Shown here in pieces: positions 50,897 through 59,984 of a DNA stretch of 64,000 bases. The notes below the pieces were generated by a model. It was not told the origin of the DNA, ran no database searches, and saw nothing but the letters and a program-made list of their open reading frames with translations. Within the stretch, counting starts at the first letter, position 1. Every line of letters starts with the position of its first letter. The position numbers and the translations under genes were made by a program. Origin of the DNA: Leuconostoc mesenteroides subsp. mesenteroides. GTDB taxonomy: Bacteria; Bacillota; Bacilli; Lactobacillales; Lactobacillaceae. The DNA lies in contig CP046062.1 of NCBI GenBank assembly GCA_009676745.1, forward strand, positions 1 to 64,000, read 5' to 3'.

Positions 50897-51328
50897 TCAA
50901 AGGTCGAAGTCTACCAACCCTTCAGCAATATTATCAAAATTATCCGCAGTTTCAGCCGTATATGCTGACCAATTCTCTGCACTCCATATTTCGAATGAAT
51001 CACCAACACCGGTAACTACAACACTTTTTTCTAGTGACGCGTATTCTCTTAAATTACTAGGAACAACAATTCGTCCCTGTTTATCAAACTCGGTTTCTAA
51101 TGCACCAGCCATAACAAATCGTTTAAAAGCACGTGCATCTTTCTTACCTAATGGCAATTGATTTAACTGCTCTTGCAATTTTTCCCAAACTGCCATTGGC
51201 ATCGCACGAAGTGATTTCTCCATCCATTTTGTAATAATGAATTGATCACCGAGTTGATTGCGAAATTTTGCCGGAATGATTAAGCGACTCTTTGTATCAA
51301 GCGTATGTGAGTATTCACCCATGAACAT
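50897..51328 (-). CDS. mraZ: MraZ transcriptional regulator
   Basis: 143 aa. Double AbrB-like ring protein that represses its own division operon. Starts [23 protein letters not shown]; second half [20 protein letters not shown] repeats the fold. The operator boxes lie 36 bases or more upstream of the ATG. GGGGGTG precedes the start. Confidence 0.95.
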   Translation of the reverse strand: MFMGEYSHTLDTKSRLIIPAKFRNQLGDQFIITKWMEKSLRAMPMAVWEKLQEQLNQLPLGKKDARAFKRFVMAGALETEFDKQGRIVVPSNLREYASLEKSVVVTGVGDSFEIWSAENWSAYTAETADNFDNIAEGLVDFDL

Positions 51329-51363
51329 AGAGTCACCCCCATTAAAATTTCTATACTATTAAT

Positions 51364-51392
51364 TTACCACATTTCCCCACTTCGCTCCACCC
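51364..51392 (-). promoter_or_regulatory. MraZ operator boxes
   Basis: On the minus strand GTGG occurs three times at exact 10-base spacing (GTGGAGCGAA, GTGGGGAAAT, GTGGTAAATT; 51390, 51380, 51370). Direct repeats of this kind ahead of mraZ are the known binding pattern of MraZ. Confidence 0.7.
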
Positions 51393-51431
51393 AAATTAAT
51401 GTTTTGTCACAAACTAGTAAATTTTCATCAC

Positions 51432-51466
51432 AAAAAAAAGCGTAGCTATACAGAATAACTACGCTT
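51432..51466 (-). terminator. Terminator upstream of the DUF3397 gene
   Basis: AAGCGTAG/CTACGCTT stem with a run of eight T on the minus strand. It directly follows the DUF3397 stop... read on the minus strand, it lies between the DUF3397 gene and mraZ and ends the former. Confidence 0.78.
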
Positions 51467-51480
51467 GAAGGATGTGGGGA

Positions 51481-51822
51481 TTAGTGGAAAATCAACCCAA
51501 TAATTGTTATCAAAATGGTCACTATTGCAGCTAATAAACCACTCCATTGCCAGTACTTTCGCCAAAAAGTGTGCCATCGCCAGTTATTTTGCAATAAAAA
51601 CCAAGCTAAAACCATGCCCACAATCAGCCATATGAGTAAAAACCAAGGGACAAAGCTAATACCAAATAGATACCCCATCGTTTGATGTAAGACTATCCAA
51701 TTAGGAATTGTAATAATATCTAATGTTTTAATTGATAATTGTTTTAAAGCTGTCCATTTCTTAAATATAACGACAACTGTCCAAAAAATAAAACCACTAA
51801 GTGGCCAAATCCACCATTGCAT
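51481..51822 (-). CDS. DUF3397 family membrane protein
   Basis: 113 aa with about four hydrophobic helices (WWIWPLSGFIFWTVVVIF; FGISFVPWFLLIWLIVGMVLAWFL; LLAAIVTILITIIGLIF). Resembles DUF3397 proteins found next to mraZ in Lactobacillales; function unknown. ATG 51822 lies eight bases after GAGG; ATG 51828 is too close and longer readings lack a site. Confidence 0.65.
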   Translation of the reverse strand: MQWWIWPLSGFIFWTVVVIFKKWTALKQLSIKTLDIITIPNWIVLHQTMGYLFGISFVPWFLLIWLIVGMVLAWFLLQNNWRWHTFWRKYWQWSGLLAAIVTILITIIGLIFH

Positions 51823-51922
51823 TTTCATTACCTCGTATCTAACTTTAACGAATTCGCTTAGAAATTTCAATTATTTTATAAGATATGATAGACTAGAAAG
51901 TAATATATTAGAGGTGATATCA

Positions 51923-52129
51923 ATGACTGACGAACAAAACCACCAACCAGTTAACACAAAGTTACAAGCTGAAATAGAATCAAAGTTAAACCAACATAAG
52001 GTACCAAAAATTGATAAAAAACCACGGACACGTCTCGAAAAAATGACGTTAGTTATGTCATGGTTTATGGTTATCTTAATGGCTGGATCTGTAATATACG
52101 CTGCCATTAGTGCATTAGGTTGGCTATAA
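51923..52129 (+). CDS. DUF4044 (MacP-like) single-pass membrane protein
   Basis: 68 aa. Polar N-terminus, then KKPRTRLEKMTLVMSWFMVI and one membrane helix (about 43-66) at the C-terminus, the DUF4044 layout. In S. pneumoniae the DUF4044 protein MacP activates the class A penicillin-binding protein PBP2a and is phosphorylated by StkP; a StkP-type kinase (PrkC) is encoded at 57-59 kb here. ATG 51923 follows GAGG by eight bases. Divergent from DUF3397. Confidence 0.6.
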   Translation: MTDEQNHQPVNTKLQAEIESKLNQHKVPKIDKKPRTRLEKMTLVMSWFMVILMAGSVIYAAISALGWL

Positions 52130-52131
52130 AT

Positions 52132-52174
52132 AAAAAGATGTCAATTCAGTACGACACTGAATTGACGTCTTTTT
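52132..52174. terminator. Strong bidirectional terminator
   Basis: AAAAAGATGTCAATTCAGT pairs with ACTGAATTGACGTCTTTTT around a five-base loop, between the DUF4044 gene and fakA. Confidence 0.9.
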
Positions 52175-52175
52175 A

Positions 52176-53882
52176 TTATTCAACTGATATGAAGAATGGA
52201 TACAACGGTTGTCCACCATCGTGAACTTCGACTTCTAGATCGTCATCTAGTTCTTCCACAAATGCTTTTAACTTTTGCGCAACTTTAGCTTTTGTACCTT
52301 CACCAAAAATGATTGTCACAATTTCCGAATCCTCATCAATCATTTTTTGAATAGATTCTTGTGCAGCCGATTCAACATTCTGAGTTACGACTTCAATGTC
52401 ACCATCGATAATCCCCATCCAGTCACCATGATGAATTTCGTGACCATTAAATTTAGTTTCACGAACTGCCTGCGTAATTTGTGCCGACTTTACATCAGCC
52501 ATCATTTCTGACATTTCTGTAGCATTTTGTTCCAAATCGGCATCAGGGTTATAGCCCATCATCGCTGTTAGCCCTTGCTGAATTGTACGTGTTTTAACAA
52601 CTTTTACTGGGATTTCTGCTAATGTTATCGCCTGTTCTGCTGCCATGAAAATATTACTATTATTCGGTAAAATAATAATCTTTTTTGCACCGCTCTCTTC
52701 AATAACTTTCATAATATCAGCAGTTGATGGATTCATTGTCTGACCGCCAGAAATCACAGTATGAACGCCCAGACTTTTGAAAAGTTCTGCAATACCATCA
52801 CCAGCGGCAATGGCAATTACCGCTGTATCAGATACTGGAACCTGCATATTAGCAATTTTTTCAATACGTGCTTCTTCTGCGCGTTGCGCATCAATAACTG
52901 TTTGCTGTTGATCACGCATATTGTCAACTTTCACTTTAACTAGTGAACCAAAATGCGTTCCCCAACTAATTACTTTACCAGGATTTTCAGTATGCACGTG
53001 TACTTTAACAATTTCATCATCGTTGATAACTAATAAAGAATCACCTAATTCTGCTAAATAATCGTAAAACTTTTGGTAGTCAAAATCATGATCATATGTT
53101 GTCCCTTTACCGATCTGAACCATAATTTCAGTACAGTAACCATACTGAATATCTGCCGGATCCAAGCTGTTACTAGCTTGCGCTCCCGCATGAAGTTCTT
53201 TAACCATTTGATCAAGCTCAGCATTATCAGGTGCTTTAATATCTTCTTCATTAAAATCACCACTGATCACTTGATAGAAGGCTTGCAACACGAAAACAAG
53301 TCCTTGCCCACCAGAATCAACAACACCCACTTCTTTTAAGACCGGTAACAAGTCAGGCGTTGAATCCAGCGCTACTTGTGCCGCTTCCTGCACAGCAGCC
53401 ATCAGTTCGACAATATCGTCTGTTTGATCTGCTATCTTGTTCGCTTTAGCTGCCGCCTCACGAATAACCGTCAAGATTGTGCCCTCAGTAGGCTTCATCA
53501 CTGACTTATATGCTACTTGTGCCCCACTCATTAATGCATCAGCTAAATCCCGTGCTGATAGTGTTTCTTTTCCAGCCATGCTATTAGAAAAGCCACGGAA
53601 AATTTGTGATAATATTACGCCTGAGTTACCACGCGCCCCCATTAACAGGCCTTTGGAAGTTGCTTTGGCCAAAGCACCAATTTCTGTTTCTAGTGAGTCA
53701 CGTTCATATTGCGCACCGCTCGCCATTGAAAGGCTCATGTTTGTTCCTGTGTCGCCATCAGGAACCGGAAATACGTTTAATTTATTGATTTTATCTGCAT
53801 TAGCAGCAAGCACAGCTGCTGCAGCGTTAATCATCTTACCAAATTCAATATTGGTAATCTTTGTTAGTGAATTAACTGACAT
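52176..53882 (-). CDS. fakA: Fatty acid kinase catalytic subunit FakA (DAK2-domain, YloV)
   Basis: 568 aa. N-terminal DAK2/DhaL ATPase domain with FPVPDGDTGTNMSLSM (about 41-56) and GARGNSGVILSQIFRGF, a middle domain, and C-terminal FakB-binding region (GGQTMNPSTADIM). Phosphorylates FakB-bound fatty acids. Follows gls24 after eight bases, a conserved pair. Confidence 0.9.
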   Translation of the reverse strand: MSVNSLTKITNIEFGKMINAAAAVLAANADKINKLNVFPVPDGDTGTNMSLSMASGAQYERDSLETEIGALAKATSKGLLMGARGNSGVILSQIFRGFSNSMAGKETLSARDLADALMSGAQVAYKSVMKPTEGTILTVIREAAAKANKIADQTDDIVELMAAVQEAAQVALDSTPDLLPVLKEVGVVDSGGQGLVFVLQAFYQVISGDFNEEDIKAPDNAELDQMVKELHAGAQASNSLDPADIQYGYCTEIMVQIGKGTTYDHDFDYQKFYDYLAELGDSLLVINDDEIVKVHVHTENPGKVISWGTHFGSLVKVKVDNMRDQQQTVIDAQRAEEARIEKIANMQVPVSDTAVIAIAAGDGIAELFKSLGVHTVISGGQTMNPSTADIMKVIEESGAKKIIILPNNSNIFMAAEQAITLAEIPVKVVKTRTIQQGLTAMMGYNPDADLEQNATEMSEMMADVKSAQITQAVRETKFNGHEIHHGDWMGIIDGDIEVVTQNVESAAQESIQKMIDEDSEIVTIIFGEGTKAKVAQKLKAFVEELDDDLEVEVHDGGQPLYPFFISVE

Positions 53883-53890
53883 AATCTCTC

Positions 53891-54250
53891 CTAGTCACTG
53901 ACACGAACACCCTGGACAATCACGTTAACCTCAGAAACGTGAATACCCAAAAACGCGTCAAGATTATACTTTACTTTACCTTGAACTGATTTTGAAATCT
54001 CGGACAATTTGGTACCGTACTGTGCAACTAAGTAGACATCAACCGCAACACCACTATCTTTTTGATGAACTACAACGCCTTTAGCGTAGTTTTCTCGATT
54101 CAGAATTTGGTTAACCCCATCGCGAAAAGTTGCTTTAGATGCCATCCCAACAATTCCTGGGTTTTCAATTGCAGATCCACCAACGATTGTAGCAATAACA
54201 TCATTTTCAAGGCTAATATCACCATTGTTTGTTTTAATTATAATTGCCAT
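53891..54250 (-). CDS. Asp23/Gls24 family protein (YloU/AmaP-partner type)
   Basis: 119 aa from ATG 54250 (MAIIIKTNNGDISLENDVIATIVGGSA), the usual family start; ATG 54265 in the same frame would add five residues. The core VVHQKDSGVAVDVYLVAQYGTKLSEISKSVQ and VNVIVQGVRV are typical. Function unknown, conserved ahead of fakA. Neither ATG has its own Shine-Dalgarno; GAGGAGG lies about 65-80 bases upstream across a hairpin. Confidence 0.85.
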   Translation of the reverse strand: MAIIIKTNNGDISLENDVIATIVGGSAIENPGIVGMASKATFRDGVNQILNRENYAKGVVVHQKDSGVAVDVYLVAQYGTKLSEISKSVQGKVKYNLDAFLGIHVSEVNVIVQGVRVSD

Positions 54251-54263
54251 AAAATTTAAGAAC

Positions 54264-54335
54264 ATTTATTGTTGTGGTTTAGGATAGCTTGTCTCAACAT
54301 CCTTAAAGTATCACAATAAATGCATTTCCTCCTCA
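54264..54335 (-). promoter_or_regulatory. Hairpin between a strong Shine-Dalgarno and the gls24 start
   Basis: GAGGAGGAAATG opens a four-codon ORF (54326-54312, MHLL). Directly after its ATG, CATTTATTGT (54323-54314) pairs with ACAATAAATG (54273-54264); inside, TTTAAGGAT pairs with ATCCTAAA. The coding region follows TTCTTAAATTTT. An extended -10, TGGTAAAAT (54361-54356 for the hexamer), lies just upstream. Confidence 0.5.
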
Positions 54336-54406
54336 CAAAGAGTTTACTAAGTACATTTTACCATACATAAATTGAGTTGCATTGAGAGGTGTTCTATCTA
54401 TTAATA

Positions 54407-54432
54407 AAAAAGACCACCTTATGGTGGTCTTA
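54407..54432 (-). terminator. Terminator after rpmB
   Basis: AAGACCACC, ATAA loop, GGTGGTCTT, then a T-run on the minus strand. Confidence 0.88.
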
Positions 54433-54461
54433 CGACGTTAGCAAGCTAACGAAATGCTAGC

Positions 54462-54662
54462 TTAAACGCGTTCGATAGAACCGTTCTTCAATCCAGCCTT
54501 CAAAGTACGTGCTGTCAAGTAAACTTTCTTTGGTGCAGCACCATTAATTTTAACCGTAACTTTTTGCAAGTTTGGCTTCCAGCTACGACGACTTGAGTTC
54601 AACGCGTGTGAACGTTGGTTACCAAAGCGTGTACGCGCACCAGTAATAGCATCTTTTGCCAT
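54462..54662 (-). CDS. rpmB: 50S ribosomal protein L28
   Basis: 66 aa. [33 protein letters not shown] and the [11 protein letters not shown]-terminus are canonical. No zinc-binding CxxC pairs are present. GAAGGAGG lies upstream. Single gene with its own terminator. Confidence 0.95.
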   Translation of the reverse strand: MAKDAITGARTRFGNQRSHALNSSRRSWKPNLQKVTVKINGAAPKKVYLTARTLKAGLKNGSIERV

Positions 54663-54752
54663 GTTTAACCCTCCTTCTTCGAGCTGTTTATTTTTTAAAA
54701 GCTCTTTCTACAACAATATTAAATTTTACCAGAAACTCAACCCTTTGACAAG

Positions 54753-55067
54753 TTAATTTGTATATTTCGCTAAAATCTTTGCTAATTGTTCTTTATTATG
54801 AAAACCTGTCAAGCGATCCATCACTTTCCCATCTTTTTTAATTAGTAGTGTGGGAATAGCACGAATACCAAATTCGGCCGGTGTTTCAGGATTAGCATCA
54901 ACGTCCATTTTAACAAATTTTACATTATCAATTTCATCTGACAAAGCATCTAAAACTGGTGATTGCATACGACATGGACCACACCAAGTAGCCCAGAAAT
55001 CCGTAATACTGACACCAGTATTTGTTTCTTCAACAAAAGTTGCATCTTCTACTGTTTTAACTGACAT
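54753..55067 (-). CDS. trxA: Thioredoxin
   Basis: 104 aa. Active site WCGPC within DFWATWCGPCRMQSPVLD, cis-Pro at IRAIPTLLIKKDG. Reduces protein disulfides. ATG 55067 (MSVKTVEDATF) follows GGAG; upstream ATGs at 55082 and 55076 are possible but closer to or inside the site. Its start region overlaps the end of thiN. Confidence 0.93.
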   Translation of the reverse strand: MSVKTVEDATFVEETNTGVSITDFWATWCGPCRMQSPVLDALSDEIDNVKFVKMDVDANPETPAEFGIRAIPTLLIKKDGKVMDRLTGFHNKEQLAKILAKYTN

Positions 55068-55068
55068 A

Positions 55069-55716
55069 TTATTCATCTCCATCTACTGACTGTGTAATCA
55101 TTATGATTCCTGTATCAAAGGATATGTGAACAGAATCCGAAACAAATTCATTTGATGACCACATTTTATACTTATTTTTCGTTAGTGTCAATGGGTACTT
55201 AGCATCTCTTATTTTGAAGTTCTCAACATTATTAAGTGGCATAAATCCTAAGTACTTTGCGTTAGAATACTTTACAATCTCACTTAAACCTGGTGTAGCA
55301 TAGCTTACGCTGTTTGTATTATCAATAAAACTCGTTTTTTCAACAATATTTTCAAATTTCTCATCCGCCATTAACCACAAATTACTTAACATGTGATCAA
55401 TTCTCGCACCAGTAGCGCCAAATATTTTAATAATGTCTGGGTCTTTTTTTTGAGCGTACATTAAGGCTAATTCGGTGTCTGTTTCATCCTTTTCAGCCTT
55501 GACATGAATAACTTTCTGCTTGGCTAAATGGTTTTGAATTGTGGTTAATTCAAAATCTGTCAAGGAATCAAAATCACCAACCGCCATGATCATTGGTATA
55601 TTTTTTTGGTATAAATACCAAGCACCTCTATCAGCACCAATCCACACCCCTTGTTCTTGAAATAAGTTTTTGGGCCATAATTCCGTTGGTCCACCAGCTA
55701 AGATATTAATCTGCAT
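55069..55716 (-). CDS. thiN: Thiamine pyrophosphokinase
   Basis: 215 aa. Makes thiamine diphosphate from thiamine and ATP. Seen: GADRGAWYLYQ, AVGDFDSLTDFE, KDETDTELALMYA, and GATGARIDHMLSNLWL, the catalytic blocks of the family. Overlaps rpe by one base; the rsgA-rpe-thiN order is common in Firmicutes. Confidence 0.94.
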   Translation of the reverse strand: MQINILAGGPTELWPKNLFQEQGVWIGADRGAWYLYQKNIPMIMAVGDFDSLTDFELTTIQNHLAKQKVIHVKAEKDETDTELALMYAQKKDPDIIKIFGATGARIDHMLSNLWLMADEKFENIVEKTSFIDNTNSVSYATPGLSEIVKYSNAKYLGFMPLNNVENFKIRDAKYPLTLTKNKYKMWSSNEFVSDSVHISFDTGIIMITQSVDGDE

Positions 55717-56372
55717 TATTTGATCAAATCTTTCAAAATACTGATTTTTGCAGCAGGATCTACTTTATCGTAGACATACGATCCAGCCACGAAAACGTTT
55801 GCACCAGCATCATATGCCGACTTAATCGTCTCATTATTTACGCCACCATCAATTTCAATGTCGAAGTCAAAGCCACGTTCCTCACGAAATGTTTGTAGTT
55901 GCTCAATTTTTTGCAATGTTGATGGCAAGAACTTTTGTCCACCAAATCCTGGATTCACAGTCATAACAAGTACTTGATCAACCATATCCAGTACCGCTTC
56001 AATTGCAGATACTGGTGTTCCAGGATTGATAACAACTTCTGCTTTGACACCTTTATTCTTAATCATTTGTAACACACGATGAATGTGCGGCGTTGCTTCG
56101 ACATGTACACCAATAATGTCTGCTCCAGCATCTGCAAATTCTTCAACAAAACGTTCTGGATTTTGAATCATTAAGTGAACGTCTAACACTAAATCAGTTT
56201 CTGGACGTAATTGCTTAACCCAATTTGGTCCATAAGATATAGCGGGTACAAAATTACCATCCATAACATCGATGTGCAAATATTCTGCACCAGCAGCTTC
56301 AACAAGCTTGACGTCACGTTCCAAATTTGTATAATCTGCGCTCAAAATTGATGGTGCAATGATTCCTGACAT
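55716..56372 (-). CDS. rpe: Ribulose-phosphate 3-epimerase
   Basis: 218 aa TIM barrel. IAPSILSADYTNLE, YLHIDVMDGNFVPAISYGP, VLDVHLMI, MTVNPGFGGQKF and EIDGGVNNET are intact. Works in the pentose phosphate/phosphoketolase pathway central to heterofermentation. GAGG lies upstream. Confidence 0.96.
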   Translation of the reverse strand: MSGIIAPSILSADYTNLERDVKLVEAAGAEYLHIDVMDGNFVPAISYGPNWVKQLRPETDLVLDVHLMIQNPERFVEEFADAGADIIGVHVEATPHIHRVLQMIKNKGVKAEVVINPGTPVSAIEAVLDMVDQVLVMTVNPGFGGQKFLPSTLQKIEQLQTFREERGFDFDIEIDGGVNNETIKSAYDAGANVFVAGSYVYDKVDPAAKISILKDLIK

Positions 56373-56385
56373 GATATACCTCTTT

Positions 56386-57273
56386 TTAATTGTCTGTTTT
56401 ATACTTTGGTTTTTGCGCTTTAATCAATTCATAAAACGCCTTATAACTATTATACCTTGACTGTGTGATTGTGCCAACTGCTACCGCTTCTTTGACAGCA
56501 CATCCTGGTTCATTAAGATGTAAACATCCACGGAAGCGACAATCTTGCCGATTTTCCACAAACTCTGGAAAATAATCATCTAATTCTTCAACAGAAAAAT
56601 CAAACACCTCATACGAAGAAAATCCTGGTGTGTCAGCAATCAAAGCCTCATCTACCTCAATCAACGTCACTTGTCGTGTTGTATGTTTTCCTCGACTCAA
56701 CGCCTTCGAAACTTCGCCTGTTTCAAGTCCAAGTTGTGGCGATAGGTGATTCAGTAATGTTGATTTACCAGCACCTGTTTGCCCCATAAAAACCGAAACA
56801 TGACTTTTTAGCACCTTTTTAAGCGTTTCGAAAGCATTATCTGAATCTGAAACAATAACATCATAACCAATACTTTGATAATCACTAGCGATGCAATTTA
56901 TTTTTTCGTGTTCAGATTTTTCCAGTAAATCCATTTTAGAAAAATAGATTAGTGGTCTTACGTTTGCAGCTTCAAGTGCCACTAGCTGACGATCTAATAA
57001 GTTTGGTGCAAAATCAGGTTCCTTGGCAGCTGTTACAATAACGGCAATATCAATATTTGCTATTGGTGGGCGAACTAAAACGTTCTCTCGTTCATGGATT
57101 GACCAAATAAAGCCCTCGTCATTTTCACTCTCAAAATCCACAAAATCACCAACTAACGGTTTTTGCTTAGACTTCCGAAATTCACCGCGAGCTCGCGTTC
57201 GTTGAATGTTACCACTGGGTAACTGTATATCGTAATAACCGCTGAGCGATCTAATAATTCGTCCTGTTTTCAT
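56386..57273 (-). CDS. rsgA: Ribosome small subunit GTPase RsgA
   Basis: 295 aa from ATG 57273 ([14 protein letters not shown]). N-terminal OB domain, circularly permuted GTPase with [14 protein letters not shown] (G1), [11 protein letters not shown] (G3), YFSKMDL (G4 equivalent), and the C-terminal zinc motif [14 protein letters not shown]. 30S maturation factor. No clear Shine-Dalgarno precedes either ATG (57285 or 57273), and a terminator hairpin lies directly upstream. Confidence 0.93.
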   Translation of the reverse strand: MKTGRIIRSLSGYYDIQLPSGNIQRTRARGEFRKSKQKPLVGDFVDFESENDEGFIWSIHERENVLVRPPIANIDIAVIVTAAKEPDFAPNLLDRQLVALEAANVRPLIYFSKMDLLEKSEHEKINCIASDYQSIGYDVIVSDSDNAFETLKKVLKSHVSVFMGQTGAGKSTLLNHLSPQLGLETGEVSKALSRGKHTTRQVTLIEVDEALIADTPGFSSYEVFDFSVEELDDYFPEFVENRQDCRFRGCLHLNEPGCAVKEAVAVGTITQSRYNSYKAFYELIKAQKPKYKTDN

Positions 57274-57288
57274 ACCATTAATCATAAC

Positions 57289-57314
57289 AAAAAAAGCCGA
57301 TAATATCGACTTTT
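57289..57314 (-). terminator. Terminator between prkC and rsgA
   Basis: GTCGAT/ATCGGC stem with loop ATT, then seven T on the minus strand; short stem, so probably partial read-through into rsgA. Confidence 0.65.
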
Positions 57315-57321
57315 AAACACG

Positions 57322-59247
57322 TTATTCTTGACTCGAAGAGCTTTCAGATGTGGAGCTGTCTGATGATGTAGTACTGGAATTCTCACTACTTGTTGAACTG
57401 CTTGAGGAACTGCTACTAGAGCTAGAAGACGATGAACTACTACTCGAGCTCGATTGTTCTGGTCCCTGTGAAATCGTTATTAACAAGGTATTATCTTTTG
57501 TAATCTTTGATCCACCACGAATTGATTGACTAATTACGTGGTCTTTCTTGACAGAATTGGAATAAGTTGTATTAAAATTAACAGTGACATCGTTTTGTGA
57601 TGCCCAATTTTGAACATCACTTTGTGTGCTACTTTTAGTGAAGTCAGGAACATTAATCTTAACCGGCCCTGTTGATACAGTGAAAGTTACTTTTGTAGCT
57701 GTAGGATCTACTTTACCATTAGCATTAATAGATTGAGCAATAATTATACCCGCAGCTACACTATCTGAAGCTTGTTGCTCTCTTTGAATTTCGTATCCTT
57801 GCGAGCGCAATTGTGCTGCCGTAACATCATAATCCGACCCCACATAATCTCCAAAACGCACTTTTGCCTTGCCAGACGAAATAACCAAGTTGATACTGTC
57901 CCCTTTTTTTACGTCAGTTCCTTCTTTAGGCGTTGAACGCACAACGCTACCCTTTTTGACAGTGGTCGAAGTTGTCGAAGTCACACTACCAACATTTAAG
58001 CCAGCATCTTGAATTTTCTGTTCAGCCTTGATTCTTGTTAGGTTGGATAAACTTGGCACAGTAATTTGACTAGCCTGAATCTGAATAAACGCAAAAATAG
58101 CAATGATAGCAACAATAAAGAGAGTTGTAAAAGCCAAAATTTTCGGTAATTTGTTTTCACGGTACTTGATGCCATTGCCTCGAAGGACACTTCTAACATA
58201 ATTAGGTGTTCGATCAACGATTTTTGCAATGCTCTTAACAGCGTAACCTTTTTTACCATACTCAATAATCAAATCTTTTACTGACGGTTCCTCAGGAACT
58301 TCCTCCGGTAAAACATTAACAGAGGAAACACCATTCTTGAGCTGGTCTTGAATCTGTTCCATCGGAATAATACGCGTTTCATTTTCAATATCTGCAGTTG
58401 GCGCAAATCTTTGTTCATTTGAACGACGTGGTGATAGAACCGTTTTTAAATCTTCAGCCATAACTGAGGCATCTGAATATCGATCCTGTGAGTTCTTAGC
58501 TGTGGCTTTTAAAATAACATTTTCTAGTGCTTGGGGAATTCTTGGATCAAAGTCACGTACTGAAGGCATATCGGCAGTTGCATGTTTTAATGCTATTGCG
58601 ACTGGTGTATCTCCTTCATACGGTACTTGTTTTGTTAGCATTTCATATAACATAACACCAAGTGCATAGATATCAGACTTTGCCGATGCCATACCCCCAC
58701 GTGTTTGTTCTGGTGACAAATAATGAACTGAACCAATCACAGTATGTGTTTGCGTTAAATCTTGCTCCGATTTAGCAATTGCAATCCCAAAATCGGTAAT
58801 TTTCACCTGATCTTTTCTGTTGATTAAAATATTTTGTGGCTTTAAATCACGATGAATAATGCCTGCATTATGCGCAGCCTGGACTGCGTCTAATATTTGC
58901 ATCATAATATCAACAACTTGTTGATATGCGATTGGAAAATGTTCACTAATGTATGATTTGAGATTTGTACCATCAACATATTCCATGACAATATACTGTG
59001 AACCTTGGTATTCACCAACATCGTATACTTGAACAATATTGTCATTAATTAGTTCTGTTACGGATAAGGCTTCACGCTGAAAGCGTTTTGCCAAATCTAC
59101 ATCATTTTTCATATCAAGACGCATCATTTTAAACGTTACATCACGATTAAGAAATTCATCATGCGCCAAATAAACATTGGCCATACCGCCATCGCCAAGC
59201 GATTTTATAATACGGTATCGATTGTCAACTAGTGTATCTGGTAACAT
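57322..59247 (-). CDS. prkC: PASTA-domain Ser/Thr protein kinase PrkC/StkP
   Basis: 641 aa. Cytosolic kinase domain (about 10-275): SLGDGGMANVYLA loop, HRDLKPQNI, DFGIA, GSVHYLSPEQ. A juxtamembrane segment (about 328-366) reads like a helix-turn-helix (KGYAVKSIAKIVDRTPNYVRSVL). One membrane helix follows, then three PASTA repeats, then a Ser-rich tail containing about 20 consecutive Ser. Senses muropeptides or lipid II and regulates wall growth. Starts three bases after pppL. Confidence 0.95.
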   Translation of the reverse strand: MLPDTLVDNRYRIIKSLGDGGMANVYLAHDEFLNRDVTFKMMRLDMKNDVDLAKRFQREALSVTELINDNIVQVYDVGEYQGSQYIVMEYVDGTNLKSYISEHFPIAYQQVVDIMMQILDAVQAAHNAGIIHRDLKPQNILINRKDQVKITDFGIAIAKSEQDLTQTHTVIGSVHYLSPEQTRGGMASAKSDIYALGVMLYEMLTKQVPYEGDTPVAIALKHATADMPSVRDFDPRIPQALENVILKATAKNSQDRYSDASVMAEDLKTVLSPRRSNEQRFAPTADIENETRIIPMEQIQDQLKNGVSSVNVLPEEVPEEPSVKDLIIEYGKKGYAVKSIAKIVDRTPNYVRSVLRGNGIKYRENKLPKILAFTTLFIVAIIAIFAFIQIQASQITVPSLSNLTRIKAEQKIQDAGLNVGSVTSTTSTTVKKGSVVRSTPKEGTDVKKGDSINLVISSGKAKVRFGDYVGSDYDVTAAQLRSQGYEIQREQQASDSVAAGIIIAQSINANGKVDPTATKVTFTVSTGPVKINVPDFTKSSTQSDVQNWASQNDVTVNFNTTYSNSVKKDHVISQSIRGGSKITKDNTLLITISQGPEQSSSSSSSSSSSSSSSSSSSSTSSENSSTTSSDSSTSESSSSQE

Positions 59248-59249
59248 TT

Positions 59250-59984
59250 CTAATCCTTTTCATGTGTGACGAGTACCGCCGTCACGTTATCTGGTGCGCC
59301 TTTTTTATTTGCTTGCTGAATCATATCAAAAACTTTAATATCAAGTGGTTCTTCGTAACGCATTATTTGCTTAATTGTTTCATGGTCTAACACTTTTGTA
59401 ATCCCATCAGATGTCAAAAATAAAATATCATCCGACACAAAATTGTGTTGAGAAATTTCAATATCTACGTGTTCATCAACACCTAAAAATCGTGTCACAC
59501 TATTAGCATGTGCCATATTACTAGCATCCGCGCTGGCCATAGCTCCTCTGCGGACGATTTCATTTTTCAAAATATGGTCATTGGACAGTTGTGTTAATTG
59601 GCTATTATGCAACAAAAAAGCCTTAGAATCACCTAAATTAGCAATCACAACTTTTTCGTCAAACAACACAGCCAAAACAACGGTTGTTGCCATCTGTGAT
59701 AATTCTTGGAAGCGTTGTCCGGCCTGGATAATAGTATCATTCTCAATTTTGGCTTGTTTTTTTAACCACGTAATTGTAGGGACAATTGTCTCTAAATCAT
59801 TAATTTCCCAAGCATGTCCAAAGTGCTCGACAGTCATTGCACTGGCAACCTCACCGCCTTCATTCGAAGTAACACCATCAGCAACGATAACCATTGTCCG
59901 TCCAGCTTTATTTATAAAAGAACCTACATAATCTTCATTGTCGTGGCGTTTGGACCCTGGATCCGTACGATAGGCAATTGCCAT
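59250..59984 (-). CDS. pppL: PP2C-type protein phosphatase (PppL/PrpC)
   Basis: 244 aa. Metal-binding motifs RHDNEDYVG, VIVADGVTSNEGGEVAS, LTSDGITKVLDHE and GAPDNVTAVLV are complete. It normally dephosphorylates PrkC substrates. Overlaps rsmB by one base. Confidence 0.95.
   Translation of the reverse strand: MAIAYRTDPGSKRHDNEDYVGSFINKAGRTMVIVADGVTSNEGGEVASAMTVEHFGHAWEINDLETIVPTITWLKKQAKIENDTIIQAGQRFQELSQMATTVVLAVLFDEKVVIANLGDSKAFLLHNSQLTQLSNDHILKNEIVRRGAMASADASNMAHANSVTRFLGVDEHVDIEISQHNFVSDDILFLTSDGITKVLDHETIKQIMRYEEPLDIKVFDMIQQANKKGAPDNVTAVLVTHEKD

Noticed and set aside
53437..53901. 154-codon ORF opposite fakA
   Set aside because: Antisense shadow over the conserved DAK2 domain; no ribosome-binding site.
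57322..57470. Ser-codon run as a microsatellite or CRISPR-like repeat
   Set aside because: Codons vary and the run is in frame at the end of PrkC; it is protein low complexity, not a DNA repeat array.
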